From: Deltaproteobacteria bacterium
GTDB taxonomy: Bacteria; Myxococcota_A; Polyangia; Nannocystales; Nannocystaceae
Direction: 5' to 3'
NCBI GenBank assembly: GCA_016709225.1
Contig: JADJEE010000012.1
Coordinates: forward strand, 3,609,470 to 3,673,469
DNA: 64,000 nucleotides
Part shown: positions 17,497 to 26,356 of the stretch, piece by piece
How the letters are laid out: each line of letters begins with the position of its first letter
How positions within the stretch are numbered: the stretch's first letter is position 1
The notes under the pieces: generated by a model
Seen by the model: the letters and a program-made list of their open reading frames with translations, nothing else
Told to the model about the DNA's origin: nothing
Databases searched by the model: none
Position numbers and translations under genes: made by a program

Positions 17497-19257
17497 ATGA
17501 CGCATCGCGTACCGAGCGGATGGTGGCTGGCGTTGGTGGTGGGGCTGGGCGGTTGTGTCGATGCCGAGGGCCGACCGGGTCACGTCGGTGGCTTCGATGG
17601 TGGCGATGACGAAAGCTGCGTCGGACCGGGCGGTCAGCCCTGCGATGTGCCCGAGTGCGACGACCCGTGTGCGTACAACGACCCCGCGCTGCGTGACGGC
17701 CAGTGCAAGATCACGACGCTGCCCGAGTCGTGCGGTGACATGCGCGGCCAGACGGTGCTGTTCCAGCAGCTCGGCGCGAGCGTGCCCGCGCCGGGCGGCG
17801 TGTTCCGCCCCGCCGACGCCGCGCTGCAGAAGTGGGTGCAGGCGCGCTGGCAGGAGATGTCGCAGTTCGTGGTGCCCGCCAACGTGAAGACGCAGCTGAC
17901 CAAGGGCGGCGTGAAGGTGTGGAACTACCCCGACGGCAACGGCTGGATCCGCACCGACTTCCACGCCGGCATCATGGCGCTGCCGCCAGGCGTCGCGCCC
18001 GAGACCGTGCTGAAGGCCATGCTCGACGATCCGCTCGCGGCCACCGGCAACGGCGAGTTCTCGGGCTGGGTCGGTTGGCCCAAGGCCGGCGCCGGCGGGC
18101 GCAAGGTCGGCGATCGGGTCGACCTCGACATCTGGGGCCCTGACAACGGCGCGATCGGCTACTGGAAGATCGACCCCGATCGCTACTGCGTGATCACGCT
18201 CGAGAACGACACCGCGGGCGTCCATCCCGTCAACGGCATCCGTTGCTGGGGTTTCGTGCCGATGGCGCTCAATCCCAACTGGCTCGCGACCAAGGACGGC
18301 AAGGCTTCGTGGGGCTGCGCCGGCGCGACGTACATGTTCTATACGATGGGCATCGACTCCCCGTCGATCGCCGGCGGTGGCCTCGGGGCCGACGCCCAGG
18401 CCGCGACCTGGAACGCGAACATCCGCGATCTGCTGGGCGAGAACGTGAAGGCCGGCGGCGTGAGTGGCCGCTGGTATGTGCAGCAGACGATCGTGCAGCC
18501 CAACGGGCTGGCGCCGGGTGCCAACGTGCAGGCCAAGCCGCCCGGCGAGCTGAACAGCTACTACGTGCAGCTGCCCGAGCGAGACTTCCGTGACGGCGAG
18601 GTCTGCGAGGAGCCGGCCACGCCGCCGTCGCAGTGCGGCGCCGATCACTTCACCTGCATCGACGGCCAGTGCATCGACGGGGCCTGGCGCTGCGACGGCA
18701 TCGCCGACTGCAGCGACCGCGACGACGAGGCCGCCTGCGACGACGATGCCGACGCTGGCGACGGCGGCTGCGCGGCGACACAGTTCGCGTGCACCGACGG
18801 CAGCTGCATCCCGGCGCAGTGGCGCTGCGACGGCGAGTACAGTGACTGCGCCGCCGGCGAGGACGAGCAGGACTGCGACGGCGCCACCGGCAGCTGCGCG
18901 CCGACGCAGTTCACCTGCGACGACGGTCAGTGCATCGCGGGCGACTGGAAGTGTGACGGCATCGTCGACTGTCAGGCCGGCGAGGACGAGAGCGGCTGCA
19001 CCGACACGCCGCCGCCGACCGACAGCTGCGACGGCTTCGCGTGCGACGACGGCCAGTGCATCGCGGCCGCGTGGCAGTGCGACGGCATCATCGACTGCCA
19101 GGCCGGCGACGACGAGGACGACTGCGCCGACACACCGCCCGCCACCGACGACTGTGACGGCTTCGCGTGCGACGACGGCGTGTGCATCTGGGCGCAGTGG
19201 CAATGCGATGGGTACCTCGACTGCGCCGGTGCCGAGGACGAGCTCGGCTGCGGGTGA
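17497..19257 (+). CDS. Lipoprotein with five LDL-receptor class A repeats
   Basis: The protein has 586 residues. A lipoprotein signal (MTHRVPSGWWLALVVGLGGC, lipidated Cys at residue 20) is followed by an unrecognised globular domain of about 300 residues rich in Trp and Gly. Five tandem LDLa modules fill nt 18631-19254. Each has the six-Cys pattern ending CDGxxDCxxxxDExxC, where the acidic residues bind Ca2+ (for example WRCDGIADCSDRDDE and WQCDGIIDCQAGDDE). Gly/Asp/Thr linkers separate them. LDLa repeats are mainly eukaryotic and serve protein or ligand binding. In a surface lipoprotein they may mediate attachment to prey or other cells. ATG 17497 is chosen because it opens directly into the signal peptide. 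Confidence 0.82.
   Translation: MTHRVPSGWWLALVVGLGGCVDAEGRPGHVGGFDGGDDESCVGPGGQPCDVPECDDPCAYNDPALRDGQCKITTLPESCGDMRGQTVLFQQLGASVPAPGGVFRPADAALQKWVQARWQEMSQFVVPANVKTQLTKGGVKVWNYPDGNGWIRTDFHAGIMALPPGVAPETVLKAMLDDPLAATGNGEFSGWVGWPKAGAGGRKVGDRVDLDIWGPDNGAIGYWKIDPDRYCVITLENDTAGVHPVNGIRCWGFVPMALNPNWLATKDGKASWGCAGATYMFYTMGIDSPSIAGGGLGADAQAATWNANIRDLLGENVKAGGVSGRWYVQQTIVQPNGLAPGANVQAKPPGELNSYYVQLPERDFRDGEVCEEPATPPSQCGADHFTCIDGQCIDGAWRCDGIADCSDRDDEAACDDDADAGDGGCAATQFACTDGSCIPAQWRCDGEYSDCAAGEDEQDCDGATGSCAPTQFTCDDGQCIAGDWKCDGIVDCQAGEDESGCTDTPPPTDSCDGFACDDGQCIAAAWQCDGIIDCQAGDDEDDCADTPPATDDCDGFACDDGVCIWAQWQCDGYLDCAGAEDELGCG
18631..19254 (+). repeat. Tandem LDLa-coding repeats (5 units)
   Basis: Five diverged units of about 105-130 nt each encode a six-cysteine LDLa module. 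Units four and five begin with the same CDGFACDDG.CI start, suggesting recent duplication of this pair. Confidence 0.7.
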
Positions 19258-19613
19258 CCGACGCTGCTCGGCGACCGCGACCGGGCAGGCGGCCTGGTCG
19301 TGTTCGCGAGGGGCACGTCGGGCTGCGTGTCGACGGACGCGTGAGTTCGCGCGGGCATGTCGCGAGGCCCCGCTGCAGTGCCCTGCTTGCCCGATTGCAG
19401 GACTTTCCCGCGGGCGGGACGGAACCGGCCGTCGGCTCCGACCAACCCGTCGATGAGCCCACGCTGTCTTGGACGCCCCACCGTGATCGCCTCGGTGACC
19501 GGGTGCGACCACCCCGAGTCTTCGGCGAACGCGGCCGCCGTGACCACAGCCGATAGTGTGTACTGTCGGGGTCTGGACGAAGATGGTCCGGCGACGCCGC
19601 CGCGTGACCCCGA
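19258..19613. other. Non-coding gap ahead of the kinase-sigma operon
   Basis: In these 356 nt no open frame has coding character. Near the right end two -10-like hexamers on the plus strand, TAGTGT (19554-19559) and TACTGT (19561-19566), could start the 19614 kinase operon with a leader of about 40-50 nt. No convincing -35, terminator or RNA gene was seen. Confidence 0.4.
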
Positions 19614-22604
19614 GTGCACGCCGTGAACCACGAAGCTGATACCGCGCGCGGGACCACGACCGCCTCGTCAGACGAGACGCTCGCCGACGGCCGCGCGCTC
19701 GAACGCGTCGCCGCGAAGGGCGATGTGTTCGGCGAGTATCGCCTGCTCGACGTGCTCGGACAGGGCGCGATGGGGATGGTCTACCGCGCCTATGATCCGC
19801 GGCTCGATCGCCTCGTCGCGCTCAAGCTCGTCCATCCCTCGCGCGTCGGCGCGAACGCGAGTCAAGCGAGCGCGCGACTCGTCGCCGAGGCGCGTGCGCT
19901 CGCTCGGGTCTCGCACCCCAACGTGCTGTCGATCTACGACATCGGCACCGAGCACGAGCTCGTCTACGTCGCGCTCGAGCTGGTCGAGGGTGTCGACCTG
20001 GCGCAGTGGCTGCGGGCGGGCAAGCGGTCGTGGACGACAATCGTCGACGTGTTCATCGCAGTCGCGTCGGGCCTCGCCGCAGTGCATGCGGCGGGTCTCG
20101 TGCACCGCGATGTGAAGCCCGCGAACATCCTCGTCGAGCGCCTGTTGCCCGGCGACACGATGGGGCGCGTGCTCGTCGCGGACTTCGGCATCGCGCGCGC
20201 CACCACGGCGACGCCGGTGCCGAGCATCGCCGTCGAGGCCGACGCATCGACCGAGGACATGCACCTCACCGCGACGGGACGCGTCGTCGGCACGCCGGCG
20301 TACATGGCCCCGGAGCAGCACACCGGCGGCGAGATCGGGCCTGCGGCCGATCAGTACGCGGTGTGCGTCGCGTTGTACGAGGCGCTGTTCGGACAGCGGC
20401 CGTTCCTCGGCGGCGCGCAGGCGATGCTGCTCGCCAAGGCGGATCCGCCGCGAGCGCGTCCGCGCGGCGACGTGCCGAAGTGGCTGTGGGCGATCGTCCG
20501 TCGCGGGCTGTCGTCGCGGCCGCGTGATCGCTTCGCGTCGATGGAGCAGCTGGCGGCGGCGCTGAGTGACGGGTCAGTGCTTCGGCGCTGGCGGTGGCCC
20601 GCTGCGCTCGGGGCCTCGGCGATCGCGACGACCGCGATGGCGGTCGCGTTGATGGAGCCCGCGTGTGCCGGCGCTGACGCGAAGCTCGGCGGCGTGTGGA
20701 ACGACGATCGACGCGAGGCCATCGCGGCCGCGTTCGCGGCGAGCGAGCGACCGGGGGCCGACGGCGCGTGGGCCGAGGTGTCGACGCGGGTCGACGAATA
20801 CACGGCGCAGCTCGACGATGCGTACCACGAGGCATGCGAGGCCGCGCTCGTGCGGCGGGATCACGCAGAGGATCTGTACGACCGTCGGCTCGCGTGCCTC
20901 GATCAGCGCAAGCAGGTGCTCGAGCGATCGCTGGCCCTGCTCGCGACGGGTGATGCGGATGTCGTCGATCACGCGGGCGAGGTCGCGTCGACGCTGGGCG
21001 CGATCGAGCCGTGCGCCGATCTCGAGGCCTTGGCGGCCGGGATCGCGCCGCCTCTGCCCGCCCAACGCTCGTCGGTCGAGGAGGTGAGGCGCATCCTCGC
21101 GGACGCGAGCGCGCTGTCCGCTGCCGGCCGCTTCGAGGACGCGTCGCGCTCGATCGAGGGCGCGGTCACGCTCGCGCGCCACGTCGGCTATGCGCGCGCG
21201 ACGGTGGAGGCGCTCGTGTACGCGGCCGAGCTGCACGAACGACAGAGCCGCGTCGACGAGGCACGCGTCGCGCTCGACGAGGCGATCGAGACGGGGCTCG
21301 CGATCGGCTCGGACGCCTTCGTGCTGCGCGCGCTGGTGTTGCGCACGTGGATCGCCGCGGAGTACGAGCGCGACATCGACGCGGCGCTGAGATGGGCGGC
21401 GCTCGGTCGCGCGCAGCTCGAGCGACTCGGGGATCCGCGCGAGCAGGCGCTCGGGCTGCACAACGCGCTCGGCACGGCCTTCGCTGCGGTCGGCCGCTAC
21501 GACGAGGCGATCGCCGAACTCGAGCAGGGACTGAAGCGGATCGAAGGCGATCACACGATGGCGAGGTGGTCGGCGATCCTGCGCTCGAACATCGGCGGCG
21601 TTCGGTTCAACGCCGGCGATCTCGAGCAGGCCCAGGCGGACTACGAGCTCGCGCTCGCGTCGCTGCGTTCGCTGCACGGCGACGACCATCCGGAGGTCGC
21701 GAACACGGCGCTCCGCGTCGCCCAGGTCCAGGGGCAGCGCGGGCTGAACGTCGAGGCGATTGCGGGTCTGCGCGGCGCGATCGCGGCGCTCGAGCGGCTG
21801 CAGGCGACGCCGACCGAGCTCGCGACGGCGCTCGTGTCCCTCGGCACCATGCTGCGCAACTCGGGCGAAGACGACGATGCGGGCCGGACGTACCTGCGCG
21901 CGGTGGAGCTGCTCGACGGCGAGGGCGACGACTTCACGCTCGCGTATGCGCTCGTGAACTACGGGCACTCGTGCATCGATCGCGGGATCTACGACGCGGC
22001 GGAGGTGCAGCTGCAGCGCGCCGCGAAGCTGCTCGAGCCGGTCGAGCCCACCGGTCAGAACCTCGCGCACGCGTGGCTCGGACTCGGGTGGATTCGCGAG
22101 CGACAGGGCAAGGCCGACGAGGCGCTGTCGTTCCACCGCCGCGCCATCGAGGTTGCACCGCACACACGCAGCGCTGCACGGGCGCTCGGTGCGAGCGCGC
22201 TGGTGCTCGCGCGGGCGGGACGCGATGCAGAGGCGGCCGCGGCGCTGCAGCGACAAGACGAAATCCTGGCGAGCGACACGCTCGTGTTCGCGAGCGATCG
22301 GCTCGCGGCCTCGATCGCCCACGTGTGCGTCGCGACGGAGATGGGTCGCGCGGGCGAGGCGGCCGATGCGATTGCGATGCTCGAGCGACTGCTCGTGGAT
22401 GGCCGACGGACCGGCACGCGGCTCGCGGGGGAGGCGGAGCTCGCGATCGGGCGCGCCCGGTTGGAACGTGGCGAGGATGCGCTCGCGCGCGCGGCCCTCG
22501 AGCGAGCTGCCGCGGATCTGGAGGGCAAGCACCGCGCGGACCTCGTGCAACAGTTGCACGACGCCGAGGCCGTGCTCGAGGGTCGGGAGCGGCGCGCGCG
22601 ATGA
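19614..22604 (+). CDS. Ser/Thr protein kinase with C-terminal TPR array
   Basis: The protein has 996 residues. The kinase domain covers about residues 42-320: GQGAMGMVYRA loop, Lys71 in VALKLV, catalytic HRDVKPANIL (Asp166), DFGIAR and GTPAYMAPEQ. A membrane segment lies at about 325-347. About 600 residues of TPR-like helical pairs follow (for example LGTAFAAVGRYDEAIAELEQ). It is a full-length paralogue of the kinase cut by the left window edge. Its stop overlaps the start of an ECF sigma factor gene in ATGA, so the two are made together. The kinase probably phosphorylates, and so activates, that sigma factor. GTG 19614 or GTG 19623 may be the start. Confidence 0.9.
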   Translation: MHAVNHEADTARGTTTASSDETLADGRALERVAAKGDVFGEYRLLDVLGQGAMGMVYRAYDPRLDRLVALKLVHPSRVGANASQASARLVAEARALARVSHPNVLSIYDIGTEHELVYVALELVEGVDLAQWLRAGKRSWTTIVDVFIAVASGLAAVHAAGLVHRDVKPANILVERLLPGDTMGRVLVADFGIARATTATPVPSIAVEADASTEDMHLTATGRVVGTPAYMAPEQHTGGEIGPAADQYAVCVALYEALFGQRPFLGGAQAMLLAKADPPRARPRGDVPKWLWAIVRRGLSSRPRDRFASMEQLAAALSDGSVLRRWRWPAALGASAIATTAMAVALMEPACAGADAKLGGVWNDDRREAIAAAFAASERPGADGAWAEVSTRVDEYTAQLDDAYHEACEAALVRRDHAEDLYDRRLACLDQRKQVLERSLALLATGDADVVDHAGEVASTLGAIEPCADLEALAAGIAPPLPAQRSSVEEVRRILADASALSAAGRFEDASRSIEGAVTLARHVGYARATVEALVYAAELHERQSRVDEARVALDEAIETGLAIGSDAFVLRALVLRTWIAAEYERDIDAALRWAALGRAQLERLGDPREQALGLHNALGTAFAAVGRYDEAIAELEQGLKRIEGDHTMARWSAILRSNIGGVRFNAGDLEQAQADYELALASLRSLHGDDHPEVANTALRVAQVQGQRGLNVEAIAGLRGAIAALERLQATPTELATALVSLGTMLRNSGEDDDAGRTYLRAVELLDGEGDDFTLAYALVNYGHSCIDRGIYDAAEVQLQRAAKLLEPVEPTGQNLAHAWLGLGWIRERQGKADEALSFHRRAIEVAPHTRSAARALGASALVLARAGRDAEAAAALQRQDEILASDTLVFASDRLAASIAHVCVATEMGRAGEAADAIAMLERLLVDGRRTGTRLAGEAELAIGRARLERGEDALARAALERAAADLEGKHRADLVQQLHDAEAVLEGRERRAR

Positions 22605-23155
22605 AGGCGGCGGCGTCGCAGGAGTCTGTCATCACGCCCGGCTTCGAGGCGGTGTACCGCGAGCACCATGGGTTCGTGTGGAAGAGCGTGCGCCGGCTCG
22701 GCATAGCGGACGCCGAGGTCGACGACGTCACGCAGGACGTGTTCGTCGTCGTGCATCGTCGCCTCGCCGACTTCGAGGGGCGATCGAGCCTTCGCACGTG
22801 GTTGTTCTCGATCGCGTATCACGTCGTCCGCGATCGTCGACGCAGCGGCGCCGCGCGTCGCGATCGCGAGGGCAAGGTCGAGCCGCCGCGGCCGCCCACC
22901 GAGCCCGATCAACGTCTCGCTCGACACCGCGCCGTCGTAGCGCTCGACGACTTGCTCGCGGGTCTCGACGAAGACCAACGCTCGACATTCGTGATGGCGG
23001 AGGTCCTGCACATGACTGCACCGGAGATCGCCACACTGACCGAGGTCAAGCTGAACACCGTGTACTCGCGCCTGCGTCGCGGTCGCGACGCGTTCGAAGC
23101 CGCGCTGCAGCGCTACCTGGAGCAGCACGGAGGAGAGATGCCATGGCTGAGCTGA
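22601..23155 (+). CDS. ECF-type RNA polymerase sigma factor, kinase operon
   Basis: The protein has 184 residues. Sigma2 lies at about residues 15-85 (VWKSVRRLGIADAEVDDVTQ, VFVVVHRRL, SSLRTWLFSIAYHVVRD). Sigma4 lies at about 120-175 (STFVMAEVLHMTAPEIATLT, VKLNTVYSRLRRGRDAFE). The ATG overlaps the stop of the kinase gene by ATGA, and the 3' end overlaps the next gene by 13 nt. The three form one operon: kinase, sigma, small membrane protein. The membrane protein may hold the sigma factor inactive, as anti-sigma factors usually do, with the kinase controlling release or activity; this is inference from gene order. Confidence 0.9.
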   Translation: MKAAASQESVITPGFEAVYREHHGFVWKSVRRLGIADAEVDDVTQDVFVVVHRRLADFEGRSSLRTWLFSIAYHVVRDRRRSGAARRDREGKVEPPRPPTEPDQRLARHRAVVALDDLLAGLDEDQRSTFVMAEVLHMTAPEIATLTEVKLNTVYSRLRRGRDAFEAALQRYLEQHGGEMPWLS

Positions 23156-23733
23156 GTCGCAAGGGGCGCAGGCTGATCGACATCGCGATGGCGAACGACG
23201 AGCCGCCGTCAGTGGACGATAGCTGGGGCACGCTCGTGTCGCGGCTCACGATGGAGGCGCCGCGCGGCGCGGCACCGAGCGAGCCGACGGCCGCGCGCGG
23301 TCGCGGGCTCGTGGTGGTGGTCGCAGTGGTGGCGTTCGTGGTGACGGGTGGCGCGTGGTGGTGGTCGCAATGGCGGGTGCCCGCCGTCGAACGCGAGGTC
23401 GAGGCACCGACCGCGAGCCCGCCGATCGAACGACCGCTGCGCGCGGCCGACACGAAGGGCAGGGCAACGGAGCTTGCGGTGCGCGAGCTCCTCCCGGCCG
23501 CCGAGGCGGCGCTCGCGGCCGACGATCCCGATCGCGCGATGGCGCTGCTGCAGGAGCATGCCGTGCGAGCGCCGACCGATCACGCGGCGCCGCACCGCAT
23601 GGCGCTGCGCGTGCTCGTGCTCTGCGCCAAGGGCGAGCGCGCGCAGGCACGCGACGAGGCGAATGCGTTCCTCGTTGCGCACCACGACTCGCAGTGGAGC
23701 GATGCCGTGCGAGCCTCGTGCGCCGCTCGATGA
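23143..23733 (+). CDS. Single-pass membrane protein, possible anti-sigma factor
   Basis: The protein has 196 residues. The cytoplasmic N-terminus has about 55 residues (MAELSRKGRRLIDIAMANDE). One membrane helix follows (GLVVVVAVVAFVVTGGAWWW, about residues 49-68), then a helical periplasmic domain of about 125 residues (RELLPAAEAALAADDPDRAM) that looks like a short TPR or sporadic helical repeat. GGAGGA at 23129-23134 provides a good ribosome site 8 nt ahead of ATG 23143, inside the sigma gene, so the two are coupled. No zinc-binding HxxxCxxC motif is present, so it is not a classical ZAS anti-sigma factor. The role is inferred from position only. Confidence 0.72.
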   Translation: MAELSRKGRRLIDIAMANDEPPSVDDSWGTLVSRLTMEAPRGAAPSEPTAARGRGLVVVVAVVAFVVTGGAWWWSQWRVPAVEREVEAPTASPPIERPLRAADTKGRATELAVRELLPAAEAALAADDPDRAMALLQEHAVRAPTDHAAPHRMALRVLVLCAKGERAQARDEANAFLVAHHDSQWSDAVRASCAAR

Positions 23734-23823
23734 CTGCGCCAGGCGCCGAGGACGAGCTCGGCTGCGGCTCTTGCCACCCTGGCGCGACCCTGCTGGGCAC
23801 GACGCGCCCGCGTGCGGCCGTGA

Positions 23824-23829
23824 TATCGT
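23824..23829 (+). promoter_or_regulatory. -10 box TATCGT of the 23836 gene
   Basis: The hexamer ends 6 nt before TTG 23836, a spacing expected if the transcript begins at the start codon. Confidence 0.4.
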
Positions 23830-23835
23830 GCGGCC

Positions 23836-24873
23836 TTGCGCGGGCCCGTGATCGCGATCGCCCTGCTCGGCATGCAGGCCTGTCGAGCGTCGGCGCCGAC
23901 GACGGCCGTGGCCGAACCCGCGGTGACGCCCACGCCGGCGTCGACGCCCGCGCCGCGATCGATGCGCCGGGTTCCGATCGATGCGCCGGGCTTGTTCGCG
24001 GAGGGCCTCGCGTGGGACGCCCCGCGCTCGCGGTTGTTGCTCGGTGGCATCGTGGGGCAGGCGATCGTGGCGAGTGATCTCTCCGCCGCGCCGGCGCAGC
24101 GCGTGGCCGCGCCGGCGGCGGGCTGGTCGGTGTTCGGGCTCGCGATCGATGTCGAGCGCGGGTGGCTGTGGGCGGCGTGCTCGGCGGTGCCGCAGGGCAA
24201 GCTGCTGCCCCACGACCGTGGGCGTGCGGGGCTGGTTGCGTTCGCGCTGGCCGATGGCGCGCAGATCCACGCGTGGGAGACCGAGGACGACGCCGGCCAC
24301 GTGCTCGGCGATGTCGCGCTCGCCTCCGATGGCACCGCATACACCACCGACTCGCAGGGCGGTGGGGTCTATGCCGCCTCGACGGATCGCGTCGCGCTGC
24401 GCGAGGTGATGCCCGCGGGTAGCTTCCGCTCGCCGCAGGGGATCATCGCGCTCGACGATCACGCGCTGCTGCTCGCCGACTATTCGACCGGGCTCGTGCG
24501 GGTCGAGCTCGATGGCGAGGGCGTCGCGCGCTCGCACGCGGTGCTGCGATCGGCGGCCGGCGACGACCTGCGCGGCGTCGATGGCATCGCGCGCCGCGAT
24601 CGCACCGTCATCGCGGTCCAGAACGGCGCTGCACCGCCGCGCGTGCTGGCGATCACACTCGCGCAGGACCTCGCCGGCATCGCGGCGGCGTCGGTGCTCC
24701 ACGTGCCCGAGGTCGACGACGGCGAGCCCACGCTGGTCACGATCGTCGGCGATGACGCGTGGGTGGTGCAGACCGATCGCTGGGACCGCGTGTTCGACGG
24801 CGACGGGCGGCCCCGCGGCGAGCTCGCGATCGCGAGCCCGGTGGTGCTGCAGATCCCGCTGCCCGGCACCTGA
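23836..24873 (+). CDS. Secreted NHL/SMP-30-like beta-propeller protein
   Basis: The protein has 345 residues with an N-terminal signal peptide (RGPVIAIALLGMQACRAS; the Cys near residue 16 suggests a lipoprotein). After a Pro/Thr-rich linker come about five or six repeats of a propeller with the pattern AEGLAWD and GLAIDVERGWLWAAC. Similar proteins (SMP-30/gluconolactonase, NHL or strictosidine-synthase-like) hydrolyse lactones or just bind ligands. The metal ligands cannot be assigned with confidence. The start is TTG 23836 because a -10 box is placed 6 nt ahead; GTG 23848 is an alternative. Confidence 0.68.
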   Translation: MRGPVIAIALLGMQACRASAPTTAVAEPAVTPTPASTPAPRSMRRVPIDAPGLFAEGLAWDAPRSRLLLGGIVGQAIVASDLSAAPAQRVAAPAAGWSVFGLAIDVERGWLWAACSAVPQGKLLPHDRGRAGLVAFALADGAQIHAWETEDDAGHVLGDVALASDGTAYTTDSQGGGVYAASTDRVALREVMPAGSFRSPQGIIALDDHALLLADYSTGLVRVELDGEGVARSHAVLRSAAGDDLRGVDGIARRDRTVIAVQNGAAPPRVLAITLAQDLAGIAAASVLHVPEVDDGEPTLVTIVGDDAWVVQTDRWDRVFDGDGRPRGELAIASPVVLQIPLPGT

Positions 24874-24964
24874 AGCGCGGCGGGACCGAACCGTGGGCGG
24901 TCGGCGGTTACCAAGCTCCCGATGTCCTCGCCCCGCGAGGGCCCTGAGAAGGGACTCCAAGACA

Positions 24965-26311
24965 ATGCGCTACGCGGTCCACCTCGCGCTGCTCGGCACC
25001 TGCGCCTGCACCAACACCGTGGCCGGCACCGCGGTCGGCACCGGCACCGTCGCCGACACCGACACCCCCGTCACCAGTGAGGGTGAGGGCACATTCACGC
25101 CGACCACGACTGTCACCACGACCGCGAGCGATGGCAGCGACGGCAGTGGCATCACCACCACCGGCACCACCACCACCGGCGATGCCCGGCCGATCTTCGA
25201 CGTCGGCGTGGTCGACGAGACCGGCGACTCGCCATGCGCGGGGCGGGGCAACGGCGTCGAGTTCTCCAACATCTGGATCGCCAACAGCAACGAGGGCACG
25301 GTCTCGAAGATCGACACCCAGCAGCTGGTCGAGCTCGCGCGTTACAGCACGCGACCCGATGGCATGGGCAACCCCTCGCGCACCTCGGTCAACCGCAACG
25401 GCGACGTCGCGATCGCCAACCGCAACGGCGGTCTCACGATGATCCGCGCGCGCAGCGAGGACTGCCTCGATGCCAGCAACACCTCGAGCGGCGCGCTCGA
25501 CGTCAAGCCGTGGCAGGACGGCTGCGTCGAGTGGTACACGCCGATGCCGTACACCTCGCAGCGTCCGGTGGCGTGGACCTCGGGCACGCTCGACGAGACC
25601 ACGTGCACGTGGAAGGACACACTGGTGTGGACCGCGGGCGCCACCGCCAACGTCGCCAACAGCATCGAGGTCTTGCTGGTCGACGGTGAGACCGGGGTGG
25701 TGCTCGACACCGTGCCGCTGCCCGACGTGCCCAATGGCTCCAACGAGTTCGGCCTCTACGGCGGCGCCGTCGACGGCGAGGGGAACTTCTGGGCCAGTCA
25801 GCTCGACGTCGGCCACCTCGTGCGGGTGCGGCTATCCGACCTCGTGGCCGACGCGTGGCCGATGCCGACGGTCGGCTATGGCATGACGGTCGACGCGATG
25901 GGACGACCGTGGACGTGCAACGCCCAGGTCGCGCGCTTCGATCCGACCACCGAGCTGTGGACCATCGGCGCCGGCGAGCCCGGCTACGGCGGTGCCGGCT
26001 GCATGCAGGACGCCAACGGCATCATGTGGGTCGCCGGCTACGCGATCACGGCGATCGACGTCGAGTCGATGGAGCTGGTCGCGCAGTACCCGATGCCGGT
26101 CATCGATGGCAATCCGGACACCGGCTACGGCCGCGGCATCAGCATCGACTTCGAGGGCTACGTCTGGTCGCCTTCGCACTGGTCGAACGCCGCCTACCGA
26201 CTCGACCCCGACACCGGCGAGTTCGAGAGCGTGACCGGCCTGAACTTCCCGTACACCTACAGCGACATGACCGGGTTCGCGCTCGCCCACGCGGGCACAC
26301 CCGCCGGCTGA
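24965..26311 (+). CDS. Vgb-like beta-propeller lipoprotein
   Basis: The protein has 448 residues. The signal (MRYAVHLALLGTCACT) has a Cys at about residue 13 or 15, likely lipidated. A long Thr/Gly/Asp linker follows (residues 17-75), then a propeller with repeated SxNxxGxVxxID-like blades (IWIANSNEGTVSKIDTQQ, VDGEGNFWASQLDVGHLVRV, ANGIMWVAGYAITAIDV). The blade pattern resembles virginiamycin-B-lyase-type propellers, but the catalytic His of Vgb was not located, so enzymatic activity is unproved. It lies directly downstream of another propeller gene on the same strand. Confidence 0.72.
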   Translation: MRYAVHLALLGTCACTNTVAGTAVGTGTVADTDTPVTSEGEGTFTPTTTVTTTASDGSDGSGITTTGTTTTGDARPIFDVGVVDETGDSPCAGRGNGVEFSNIWIANSNEGTVSKIDTQQLVELARYSTRPDGMGNPSRTSVNRNGDVAIANRNGGLTMIRARSEDCLDASNTSSGALDVKPWQDGCVEWYTPMPYTSQRPVAWTSGTLDETTCTWKDTLVWTAGATANVANSIEVLLVDGETGVVLDTVPLPDVPNGSNEFGLYGGAVDGEGNFWASQLDVGHLVRVRLSDLVADAWPMPTVGYGMTVDAMGRPWTCNAQVARFDPTTELWTIGAGEPGYGGAGCMQDANGIMWVAGYAITAIDVESMELVAQYPMPVIDGNPDTGYGRGISIDFEGYVWSPSHWSNAAYRLDPDTGEFESVTGLNFPYTYSDMTGFALAHAGTPAG

Positions 26312-26321
26312 GCCGCGGTGC

Positions 26322-26327
26322 TATCCT
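26322..26327 (+). promoter_or_regulatory. -10 box TATCCT of vgrG
   Basis: The hexamer lies 29 nt before ATG 26357. Unlike the other promoters here it leaves room for a leader, which contains GGGGA (26346-26350) as ribosome site. Confidence 0.35.
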
Positions 26328-26356
26328 CGCGACAGACCAAGCTGCGGGGAAGCGTC

